DNA of 64,000 nucleotides from contig CP019882.1 in the NCBI GenBank assembly GCA_002007745.1, positions 5,084,001 through 5,148,000 on the forward strand. The letters run 5' to 3'. Of this stretch, positions 8,618-15,889 are shown piece after piece. Each line of letters begins with the position of its first letter. The stretch's first letter is position 1. The DNA comes from Mycolicibacterium litorale (lineage in GTDB: Bacteria; Actinomycetota; Actinomycetes; Mycobacteriales; Mycobacteriaceae). The notes under the pieces were generated by a model, which made no database searches, was not told the DNA's origin, and saw only the letters and a program-made list of their open reading frames with translations. A program made the translations under genes and the position numbers.

Positions 8618-10102
8618 GTGGCAATACGCATCCTTCACGTCGAAAACACGCCTGCCCTGCCGGTGGGCAGCGGCACGCCCCCCGGCCACCGCAAGACTTT
8701 TGCCGAGCGGGTCCGAACCGACCCGCTGAGCACCATCATCACGGTCTCCATCGATGTGCTGTCCGCCTCCGTCGCGACCGGGCTCGGCGCCTTCTGGGCG
8801 CTGAAGACCGACAAGGTGATCCCGCCCATCTGGATGGCAATCGTCTTTGTACCCGTGGTGGTCGTGATGCTCGCGCTACGCGGGGTGTATCACCGCCGAC
8901 TGAACCGCAAGTTCCTCGACGAGATCGGCCCGATCGAGACGACCGTGGCGCTGGCGTCGATGTTTCTGCTCAGCGCCATGCTGGCGCGAGACGTCGCCTG
9001 GCAGCCGGGCGCCGTGGTGTTCAAAGTCTGGATCTGCGCTGCGGTCCTCATGCCGTTCGGCAGGCTGGTACGCACCACCGTGCAGCGGAGCCTGCGACGC
9101 CACCACTACCTGGTGTCACCGACGATCATCGTCGGCAACGGCCGCGTCGCCGGTCAGATCATCAACCGCCTGGAGGCATTCCCCGAACACGGACTGGTGC
9201 CGGTCGGCATCGTCGACGCCGAACCCTGGTTCGGCTACCCCGGTGACCCGCGGCCCGCGCTGCCCTACCTGGGTCCACCGAAGAACATCGAAGATGCCAT
9301 CCGCCAGACCCGGGCCGAAGGCATCGTGATCGCCTTCTCCCGGACCCAGGACGAGGTGCTGACCCCGGTGGTGCGGGCGGCTCACCTGCACGACCTACGG
9401 GTGTGGGTGGTACCGCGCATGTTCGACGTCATCGGTGAGCGGGTGCGCGTGGAACACGTGGGGGGCCTGCCCCTGCTGGCGCTGCCACACACCGACCCCC
9501 GAGGCTGGCAGTTCACCGTCAAGCATGTCTTCGACCGGGCCGTCTCCGCGCTGGTGCTGCTCTTCATTTCGCCGGTGTTCCTGACACTGGCGCTGCTGGT
9601 GAAGTTGAGTTCACCGGGGCCCGTCTTCTTCCGGCAGCCGAGGGTCGGCCGCGACGGAAGGGTCTTCGACTGCCTGAAGTTCAGGACCATGCGGGCTCCG
9701 CGCGCCTCAGATGCCGAATTCCAGCTGAAGAGTGGCGCGGCTCCTGGCGGAGTCGAAGGCGTCGATCGACGGACCAAAGTCGGCAAGGTGCTCCGCGCGA
9801 CGTCCCTCGACGAATTGCCGCAATTCCTCAACGTGCTCCGCGGAGAGATGAGCCTGGTCGGTCCGAGACCGGAGCGACCGGAGTTCGTCGAGTTGTTCGA
9901 GGCGCAGATCAAGCGTTACGGCGAGCGGCATCGGGTAAAGGCCGGTGTCACCGGATGGGCGCAGGTTCATGGTTTGCGCGGCCAAACCTCGATCGCCGAT
10001 CGCGCCGAATGGGATAACTACTACATCGAGAACTGGTCACTGGCCCTTGACCTGAAGATTCTGGCGCTGACGATCCCTGCCGTGTTGCGGCGGGCCGAGT
10101 AA
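8618..10102 (+). CDS. Polyprenyl-phosphate sugar-1-phosphate transferase (WcaJ-like)
   Basis: A 494-residue membrane enzyme that would load a sugar-1-phosphate onto a polyprenyl-phosphate carrier, the first step of an exopolysaccharide or glycan. The N-terminal half has several hydrophobic spans and a CoA/NAD-binding-like fold (TIIVGNGRVAGQIINRLE). A further membrane helix (VSALVLLFISPVFLTLALLVKL) precedes the catalytic bacterial sugar transferase domain with KFRTMR, RATSLDELPQFLNVLRGEMSLVGPRPERPEF and GVTGWAQVHGLRG. Start GTG 8618, with GAGGTG at 8605-8610. No other glycan genes are adjacent, so the product is unknown. Confidence 0.92.
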   Translation: MAIRILHVENTPALPVGSGTPPGHRKTFAERVRTDPLSTIITVSIDVLSASVATGLGAFWALKTDKVIPPIWMAIVFVPVVVVMLALRGVYHRRLNRKFLDEIGPIETTVALASMFLLSAMLARDVAWQPGAVVFKVWICAAVLMPFGRLVRTTVQRSLRRHHYLVSPTIIVGNGRVAGQIINRLEAFPEHGLVPVGIVDAEPWFGYPGDPRPALPYLGPPKNIEDAIRQTRAEGIVIAFSRTQDEVLTPVVRAAHLHDLRVWVVPRMFDVIGERVRVEHVGGLPLLALPHTDPRGWQFTVKHVFDRAVSALVLLFISPVFLTLALLVKLSSPGPVFFRQPRVGRDGRVFDCLKFRTMRAPRASDAEFQLKSGAAPGGVEGVDRRTKVGKVLRATSLDELPQFLNVLRGEMSLVGPRPERPEFVELFEAQIKRYGERHRVKAGVTGWAQVHGLRGQTSIADRAEWDNYYIENWSLALDLKILALTIPAVLRRAE

Positions 10103-10215
10103 AACTTCGATAACGAACGGTTAGCTGACGTATGGGATTGGACCGTTGTGGGTAATGCTCAGTTAACGCATCGGGGAGCGGCAAGCCCCGATACACGCGC
10201 GCCCCAGGAGTGCAC

Positions 10216-10374
10216 ATGAACCACCCCTTGCTCACTTCCACGGACGTCATTCGCCATGCCATCGCCGAACAGGTGCGAGCGCTGGGCGGCAATGAAGACG
10301 ACATCGACAACATCGCATTCGCGGCCTCGTACGCGGTGATGTGTTGGGGTTGCGCTGCGACAGAAAGCAGTTGA
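10216..10374 (+). CDS. Small conserved-looking protein, 52 residues
   Basis: The frame starts at ATG 10216 with AGGAG at 10206-10210 and stops at TGA 10372. The product begins MNHPLLTSTDVIRHAIAEQV and ends AAESS-like (CAATESS). It is acidic with helical character and a Cys-rich patch CWGCA. A strong ribosome binding site, GC-rich third positions and location in an otherwise empty interval support coding. It converges on the oxygenase gene at 10396. Function unknown. Confidence 0.6.
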   Translation: MNHPLLTSTDVIRHAIAEQVRALGGNEDDIDNIAFAASYAVMCWGCAATESS

Positions 10375-10395
10375 TCACTAGCACCGAACTCGGCG

Positions 10396-11430
10396 TTATT
10401 TCGCTGAAACGCCGCGCGCCGGACACGCCTCGCCCAAATAGTGGATGCCCTTGTCCCGCTCTTCGACTGGGGGAAGATTGCGGGCCGGAGTGTGCACCAG
10501 CGGAGCGTCGACGGCGATCCGGCCGGTAGCGCGGTCCCAGCCCGCCCGCGCACGCGGGTGCATCCGGCGGCGGAAGGGCACCAGTTTGAACACACGATTG
10601 ACGGCCCTGCCGAACAACCGGTGTAGCCGCTCGTCGCGGTCCGACCAGGAGTAGCCCATCAGCTGACGCACCGGCTCGTCGTAGAGGCCCACCGTCAACC
10701 ACACCGCCACAGGTCCCAGCACTTTGAGGTACGCCGTCCAGATTGGGTCCGGAACCCATTGCAGGGAAGGATGTTTGGGCATCGTCGACAAATCGAGAAC
10801 CTGGCGGGTGGCCCAATTGTTCTCCAGCACGTTGCGGCACATGTGGTCCCAGTACACCTGGAACTCCTCCCACGTTGCCGGCACGGGGCGCATGCTCATG
10901 CCGTACATCCGGTACCAGGTGACGTGCTCGTCGAACAGCTGGCGCTTCTGCGCCTCGCTGAGGCCGTCACCGAAATGTTCGGCGGTCAAGATGGTGCCCA
11001 TGAAGAAGGTGGCGTGCGCCCAGTAGAAGACATCCGGATTGAGTGCGCTGTAGCGACGCCCCTGGGCATCGACACCCTTGATAGGTATGTGGTAGTCGCG
11101 TACCTCGGCTCCGGTCATCGGCGCGCGGTCCCCGTCGAACACCACCCCGCCGATCGGGTAGAGCGAGCGCAGCAACCGGGGCAACCGCTCACGGAAGAAA
11201 ATCGAATGTTGCTCGACAGCCGCGCCGAGTTGGGGATGCATGTTCTGCATCGAACCGGCCCACGGACCCTGGAGCAGACCGCGCCAGTCACCGAAGTACT
11301 TCCATGTCAACGAGTCCGGCCCGAGCACCGACGGCGCGGCGGCGTAGGGCCCGCCGGTGACCGGGCAGCCCGACCCCACCGGTGGTTCGTCGCTGGTGAC
11401 GGGACAGGCCTTCGACGTATCTTGGCTCAA
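10396..11430 (-). CDS. MpaB-like oxygenase family protein (DUF2236)
   Basis: A 344-residue member of the rubber-oxygenase/MpaB family (DUF2236), in which histidines bind heme b in characterised members. Family segments: YWAHATFFMGTILTAEHFG, DEHVTWYRMYGMSMRPVPATWEEFQVYWDHM and the C-terminal PFRRRMHPRARAGWDRA. Two short CPVT repeats lie in the N-terminal 25 residues. Start is TTG at 11430 with GGAAGG upstream. It is divergent from a TetR regulator across a 68-bp gap carrying a palindrome at 11462-11479, so it is probably that regulator's target. Substrate unknown. Confidence 0.85.
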   Translation of the reverse strand: MSQDTSKACPVTSDEPPVGSGCPVTGGPYAAAPSVLGPDSLTWKYFGDWRGLLQGPWAGSMQNMHPQLGAAVEQHSIFFRERLPRLLRSLYPIGGVVFDGDRAPMTGAEVRDYHIPIKGVDAQGRRYSALNPDVFYWAHATFFMGTILTAEHFGDGLSEAQKRQLFDEHVTWYRMYGMSMRPVPATWEEFQVYWDHMCRNVLENNWATRQVLDLSTMPKHPSLQWVPDPIWTAYLKVLGPVAVWLTVGLYDEPVRQLMGYSWSDRDERLHRLFGRAVNRVFKLVPFRRRMHPRARAGWDRATGRIAVDAPLVHTPARNLPPVEERDKGIHYLGEACPARGVSAK

Positions 11431-11461
11431 CGGATGACCTTCCCGAGGCTTGGCATAAAAA

Positions 11462-11479
11462 TGACTACACGCGTTGTCA
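11462..11479. promoter_or_regulatory. Palindrome, candidate TetR operator
   Basis: An 18-bp imperfect palindrome with outer arms TGAC and GTCA pairs at seven of nine half-site positions. It lies in the 68-bp intergenic region between the oxygenase (minus) and its divergent TetR-type regulator (plus), the usual position for a repressor that controls both. Binding is inferred. Confidence 0.5.
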
Positions 11480-11498
11480 ACGCGAGCTTAGGAGTGAT

Positions 11499-12095
11499 GT
11501 GACGTCGGGTCAACGACGGGGTCGCTGGTCGGGCGTACCGCTGCAAGATCGCCAGGCGCTGCGCCGCGACCAGTTGATCGCCGCCGGCGTCACCTTGCTC
11601 GGAGCTGCTGGCGGACCCGCCTTGACCGTACGGGCTGTCTGTCGCGAGACCGGATTGACCGAGCGCTACTTCTACGAGAGCTTTCCCGATCGCGACGATT
11701 TCGTCCGAGCCGTGTACGACGACGTCTGCCGCCGTGCGATGGCCGCGCTGACGTCGGCCGGCACCCCTCGCGAGGCCGTGGAGAGGTTCGTGGCACTCAT
11801 GGTCGACGATCCGCTGGGCGGGCGGGTGCTGCTGCTCGCGCCGGAACTCGAGCCCGTGCTGATCCATTCCGGCGCGGAGTGGATGCCCAACTTCATCGAG
11901 TTGTTGCAGCGGAAGTTGACGGCGATCAGCGACCCCGCGATCCAGAAAATGGTCGCCACCGGTTTGATCGGGGCGTTGACGGCGTTGTTCACCGCCTACC
12001 TCGACGGACGGCTCGAGGTCTCTCGTGAGCAGTTCATCGACTATTGCGTCGACATGCTGCTGACCCGCGCGGCGAGTTACCCGCCGGCGACCTGA
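11499..12095 (+). CDS. TetR-family transcriptional regulator
   Basis: A 198-residue TetR-type repressor. The helix-turn-helix lies at about residues 20-66 (LIAAGVTLLGAAGGPALTVRAVCRETGLTERYFYESFPDRDDF, with TERYFYESF as recognition helix); the rest is the helical ligand domain. GTG 11499 has TAGGAG just upstream. It is divergent from the MpaB-like oxygenase with an operator-like palindrome between them, so local control is likely. Its 3' end overlaps the convergent secreted-protein gene by 19 bp. Confidence 0.9.
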   Translation: MTSGQRRGRWSGVPLQDRQALRRDQLIAAGVTLLGAAGGPALTVRAVCRETGLTERYFYESFPDRDDFVRAVYDDVCRRAMAALTSAGTPREAVERFVALMVDDPLGGRVLLLAPELEPVLIHSGAEWMPNFIELLQRKLTAISDPAIQKMVATGLIGALTALFTAYLDGRLEVSREQFIDYCVDMLLTRAASYPPAT

Positions 12096-12547
12096 CCGGC
12101 CTCGCCGGGGACATTGCCCGTCTGGGTCAGTTCGTCGGACGAGCTCTGCTCGGCCTCCGCTTGGGCCTCCGCCAGCTTCTCCTGGTAATCGGAGTAGGCC
12201 TGTCGACCCTCGGGGCTACCCACGCTGTTGCCGGGCACGCCCGCCGCAGCGAAGCTGTTATTGCAGTTCAGGTAGAGCAGGACTTCGCCGCCTGCGTTGG
12301 TGCCACTGGAGTCCAGGAAATCGGCAGCGCGCGATCCCGTGACGATGCACTGGTCGGTCGGCAAGAAGCTCCCCACCCGGGTCGCGATGGTGGCGGACTG
12401 GCCGGCGCTGCTGATCTCCTGCGAGGCATCCGCATACGTCATTCCGGCGTACTCATTGACAGCGGAAGCGACGCCCGAGCCGAACAGCGCGAACGATGCC
12501 GCCGCCACCCCGACAGCGCCGATGCCGAGCACAAAAGGCTTCTTCAC
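12077..12547 (-). CDS. Secreted mycobacterial protein of unknown function (paralogue A)
   Basis: A 156-residue exported protein with a signal peptide (MKKPFVLGIGAVG... to ...SGVASAVN). The core is YAGMTYADASQEISSAGQSATIATRVGSFLPTDQCIVTG, then LNCNN...GVPGNSVGSPEG, ending in an Ala/Glu/Gln-rich tail. The two conserved cysteines could form one disulfide. The GTG start at 12547 has GGAGG nine bases upstream. It is a clear paralogue of the product of 12806-13333, and the first part of the core recalls PASTA-like folds. Function unknown. Confidence 0.8.
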   Translation of the reverse strand: MKKPFVLGIGAVGVAAASFALFGSGVASAVNEYAGMTYADASQEISSAGQSATIATRVGSFLPTDQCIVTGSRAADFLDSSGTNAGGEVLLYLNCNNSFAAAGVPGNSVGSPEGRQAYSDYQEKLAEAQAEAEQSSSDELTQTGNVPGEAGQVAGG

Positions 12548-12805
12548 GACTCATGACCTCCGGACATGTGTATTCCCTGTGCGTTTGCGTATCAAACGCT
12601 GGTGGCTCCAGAGCGGAAATGGTACTCCAGTCTCGTTGAATGTGCAGGTCCACGGGTGGAAACGGAATTCGCAGGATGCAGCACGGCGGGCTCACCAGGT
12701 CGCGGACGCCAAGAATCCCCGCAACTGGCAATGCGGAGGCCCGCCTCGCGGCCGAGGCGGTTCCAATCAAGAGGAGCTGCTACCCGATCGGGGTAGCGGT
12801 TGTGA

Positions 12806-13333
12806 CTACAGGCTCGCCAGGTACTTGACGAGATCCTCAGAGCACAGGCCGTACTTGTCGCAGAAATTCTTGCAGTTCGCGGCCCTCTCGGCGCTGGCTC
12901 CGCAAGTCGGCGTCTTGCCCTTCTCCATCGCGTTGACGAAGTTGTTATTGAGGCTGTCCGCCCGAACCTCGATGGCTTTTGCCTTCTGGCCTTCCGGTGT
13001 CATGACACTGTTGCCGGGCTTGCCGGGGGCGGCGACGGCGCGATTGCAGTTGACGCTCAACAGCCAGGTGCCGCGGTGAGCATTGCGGCCGCGATCGTTC
13101 AGGGTGAACGATTTGTAGGCATTCGTCACGATGCAGTCGTCGATCGCCAATTGGCTGCCGATCACCGTCGCGATCCTCGCCGTCTGACCGCGGCTCTCAA
13201 TTTTCGCGGCGGCCTGCGCGTACGTCTGCCCGTAGTAGGGCGACGCAGCCGAGGCGATCCCCGTACCCACCGAGCCGAGTGCCACGGTCGCGCCGACGAG
13301 CGAAACCACGCTGATGCGAATGGATCTGTTCAT
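12806..13333 (-). CDS. Secreted mycobacterial protein of unknown function (paralogue B)
   Basis: A 175-residue exported protein. ATG 13333 is preceded by GAGGGGG; a longer frame to 13426 lacks a signal peptide at its start and is rejected. The signal peptide runs to about GIASAAS. The core YYGQTYAQAAAKIESRGQTARIATVIGSQL...DDCIVT and LSVNCNR...GKPGNSVMTPEG parallels paralogue A. It differs in a C-terminal cysteine-rich module (CGASAERAANC, then CDKYGLCSEDL) that could add two disulfides. The 258-bp gap to paralogue A holds no recognisable gene. Confidence 0.8.
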   Translation of the reverse strand: MNRSIRISVVSLVGATVALGSVGTGIASAASPYYGQTYAQAAAKIESRGQTARIATVIGSQLAIDDCIVTNAYKSFTLNDRGRNAHRGTWLLSVNCNRAVAAPGKPGNSVMTPEGQKAKAIEVRADSLNNNFVNAMEKGKTPTCGASAERAANCKNFCDKYGLCSEDLVKYLASL

Positions 13334-13503
13334 GGTTCCCCCTCGGTCACTGGGCACCGTTCGCCCCGCCATGGACGGACACAGCATACCGTCAGGCGCT
13401 TCACACCGGGCACCCAAAAGACTCACCCGACGAGGAACTTGATGTCACCGGAGGACACAGATATATTGACTGCAACCACTAGGAACAGATAACTGGAGGG
13501 TTC

Positions 13504-14499
13504 ATGTCGAAAGACCTGACCGACCTCGATCTCCTGCGCGAGCTGGAACCGGTGGCGGAGAAACTCATCAACCGCCATATGACGATGATGAAAGACTGGA
13601 ACCCGCACGACTACATCCCGTGGTCGGAGGGCAAGAACTACTACGCCCTCGGCGGCCAGGATTGGGACCCCGAGCAGTCGAAGCTGTCCGAGGTTGCCCG
13701 CACGGCGCTGGTGCAAAACCTCCTCACCGAGGACAACCTGCCCGCCTATCACCGCGAGATCGCGATGAACTTCTCCATGGACGGCCCCTGGGGTTACTGG
13801 GTCAACCGGTGGACCGCCGAGGAGAACCGGCACGGTATCTCGATCCGCGACTACCTGGTGGTCACCCGCAACTGCGATCCCGTCGAGCTCGAGGAGCTCC
13901 GGATGGAGCAGATGACCCGCGGGTTCTCCCCGGGCCAGAATCAGCAGGGTGACCTGTTCGCCGAGAGCCTGTTCGACTCCGTGATGTACGTCAGCTTCCA
14001 GGAGCTGGCCACCCGGGTCTCGCACCGCAACACCGGCAAGGCCTGCAACGACCCGGTCGCCGAACAGTTGCTGGCCAGGATCTCCAACGACGAGAACCTG
14101 CACATGATCTTCTACCGCGATGTCAGCGAGGCCGGCTTCGACGTGGCGCCGAACCAGGCGATGCAGTCGCTGCACCGGGTGCTGCGTAACTTCAAGATGC
14201 CCGGATACACCGTGCCCGACTTCCGGCGCAAGGCCGTCATCATCGCCATGGGTGGCGTCTACGACCCGCGCATCCACCTCGACGACGTGGTGATGCCCGT
14301 GCTGAAGAAGTGGCGAATCTTCGAGCGTGAGGACTTCACCGGCGAAGCGGCCCGGATGCGCGACGACCTCGCCAACCTGATCAAGGAACTCGAAGAGACC
14401 TGCGACAAGTTCGACGAGGCCAAAGCACGCAAGCTGGAGCGCGACGCCCGGCTGGCCGAGAAGCGCAGCGCCAAGGCTCTGGCAGGGGCGGCGACATAG
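13504..14499 (+). CDS. desA1: Acyl-[ACP] desaturase DesA1
   Basis: A 331-residue soluble di-iron acyl-ACP desaturase. The protein is near-collinear with M. tuberculosis DesA1 (Rv0824c) as I remember it, e.g. WNPHDYIPWSEGKNYYALGG, LPAYHREIAMN, VSHRNTGKACNDPVAEQLL and VYDPRIHLDDVVMPVLKKWRIFEREDFTGE. The two iron-ligand motifs are EENRH and DENLH. In mycobacteria DesA1 acts in desaturation during mycolic acid synthesis. ATG 13504 has GGAGGG upstream. The dus gene follows immediately, with its reading frame open right from the desA1 stop. Confidence 0.96.
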   Translation: MSKDLTDLDLLRELEPVAEKLINRHMTMMKDWNPHDYIPWSEGKNYYALGGQDWDPEQSKLSEVARTALVQNLLTEDNLPAYHREIAMNFSMDGPWGYWVNRWTAEENRHGISIRDYLVVTRNCDPVELEELRMEQMTRGFSPGQNQQGDLFAESLFDSVMYVSFQELATRVSHRNTGKACNDPVAEQLLARISNDENLHMIFYRDVSEAGFDVAPNQAMQSLHRVLRNFKMPGYTVPDFRRKAVIIAMGGVYDPRIHLDDVVMPVLKKWRIFEREDFTGEAARMRDDLANLIKELEETCDKFDEAKARKLERDARLAEKRSAKALAGAAT

Positions 14500-14525
14500 T
14501 CGACACAGCTCCCGCTCACACCGGG

Positions 14526-15659
14526 CTGCGGATCGGGCCCTTCGCCCTCCGCAGCCCGGTTGTGTTGGCACCCATGGCCGGAGTCACCAACGTCGCGTTC
14601 CGGACCCTGTGCCGCGAGCTCGAGGAGGAGCGCGCCGGGACCACCAGCGGGCTCTATGTCTGCGAGATGGTGACCGCCCGGGCCCTGGTGGAACGGCACC
14701 CGGCCACGATGCACATGACGACGTTCGGCCCGCAGGAATCGCCGCGCTCACTTCAGCTCTACACCGTCGACCCGGCCACCACCTATGCGGCCGCCCGGAT
14801 GATCGTCACCGAAGACCTCGCCGACCACATCGACATGAACTTCGGCTGCCCGGTGCCCAAGGTCACCCGACGTGGCGGTGGGTCAGCCCTGCCCTACAAG
14901 CGGCGGCTGTTCGGTCAGATCGTGGCCGCCGCCGTCCGGGCCACCGAGGGCACCCAGATCCCGGTCACCGTCAAATTCCGGATCGGCATCGACGACGCCC
15001 ACCACACGCATCTCGATGCCGGCCGAATCGCCGAACAAGAGGGCGCGGCCGCGGTGGCGTTGCACGCCAGAACCGCCGCCCAACGATATTCCGGTACCGC
15101 CGACTGGGAGCAGATCGCCCGCCTCAAGGAGGCGGTGACGAGCATTCCGGTACTGGGCAACGGTGACATCTTCGAAGCCACCGACGCGGTGGCGATGATG
15201 GCCGCCACCGGGTGCGACGGTGTCGTCATCGGCCGCGGCTGCCTGGGCCGGCCGTGGTTGTTCGCCGAGCTGTCCGCGGCGTTCACCGGCTCCCCCACCC
15301 CGACACCCCCCACCCTCGGCGAGGTGGCCGACATCATCCGCCGACACGGCGAACTGCTGGCCGACCACTTCGGCGAGGACAAGGGTATGCGCGACATCCG
15401 CAAGCACATCGCCTGGTACCTGCACGGCTTCCCGGCCGGCGCGGACCTACGGCGCGCGCTGGCGCTCGTCAAGAGTCTCGACGAGCTCGACCGGCTGCTC
15501 GACTCGCTCGACCGCGACGTGCCGTTCCCACCGGCGGCAGGAGGCCCGCGAGGGCGCCAGGGATCTGCGGCGTCGGTCACACTTCCGGAGGGTTGGCTCG
15601 ACGATCCGGATGACTGCACGGTGCCGGCCGGAGCCGACGTCATGCACTCCGGTGGCTGA
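14526..15659 (+). CDS. dus: tRNA-dihydrouridine synthase (non-canonical start likely)
   Basis: An FMN enzyme reducing uridine to dihydrouridine in the tRNA D-loop. Motifs: APMAGVTN, MNFGCPVPKVTRRGGGSAL with the catalytic Cys, LHARTAAQRYSG, and GCDGVVIGRGCLGRPWLF. The first ATG/GTG/TTG in frame is GTG 14562, which would cut off the conserved first strand. Residues LRIGPFALRSPVV, encoded from CTG 14526, align with the N-terminus of DusB proteins (MRIG...). The frame stays open to the desA1 stop, where AGGGG at 14484-14488 lies seven bases before an ATA at 14496. The start is therefore CTG 14526 or ATA 14496 rather than GTG 14562. Probably co-transcribed with desA1. Confidence 0.88.
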   Translation: MRIGPFALRSPVVLAPMAGVTNVAFRTLCRELEEERAGTTSGLYVCEMVTARALVERHPATMHMTTFGPQESPRSLQLYTVDPATTYAAARMIVTEDLADHIDMNFGCPVPKVTRRGGGSALPYKRRLFGQIVAAAVRATEGTQIPVTVKFRIGIDDAHHTHLDAGRIAEQEGAAAVALHARTAAQRYSGTADWEQIARLKEAVTSIPVLGNGDIFEATDAVAMMAATGCDGVVIGRGCLGRPWLFAELSAAFTGSPTPTPPTLGEVADIIRRHGELLADHFGEDKGMRDIRKHIAWYLHGFPAGADLRRALALVKSLDELDRLLDSLDRDVPFPPAAGGPRGRQGSAASVTLPEGWLDDPDDCTVPAGADVMHSGG

Positions 15660-15889
15660 ACCGAGACGGTCCCGACATCTCTGCGAGCTGGCGATCGCGC
15701 GCTTCGTCTCAGTACGATGGTGATCTTGTCGTGGACCGCTGGAGTAGCGGAGTGCCACCGACTGCTGCTACAAGACATAGGACGGGTGGACGCCGGTGAT
15801 CGGCGATCCGGCAATGGCGCCGAGAACCGCACCGCATTTGCACGCGCGCTGAAGCGCAAGACCTCACCAGAGTCGGAGGCGACTGGAAC

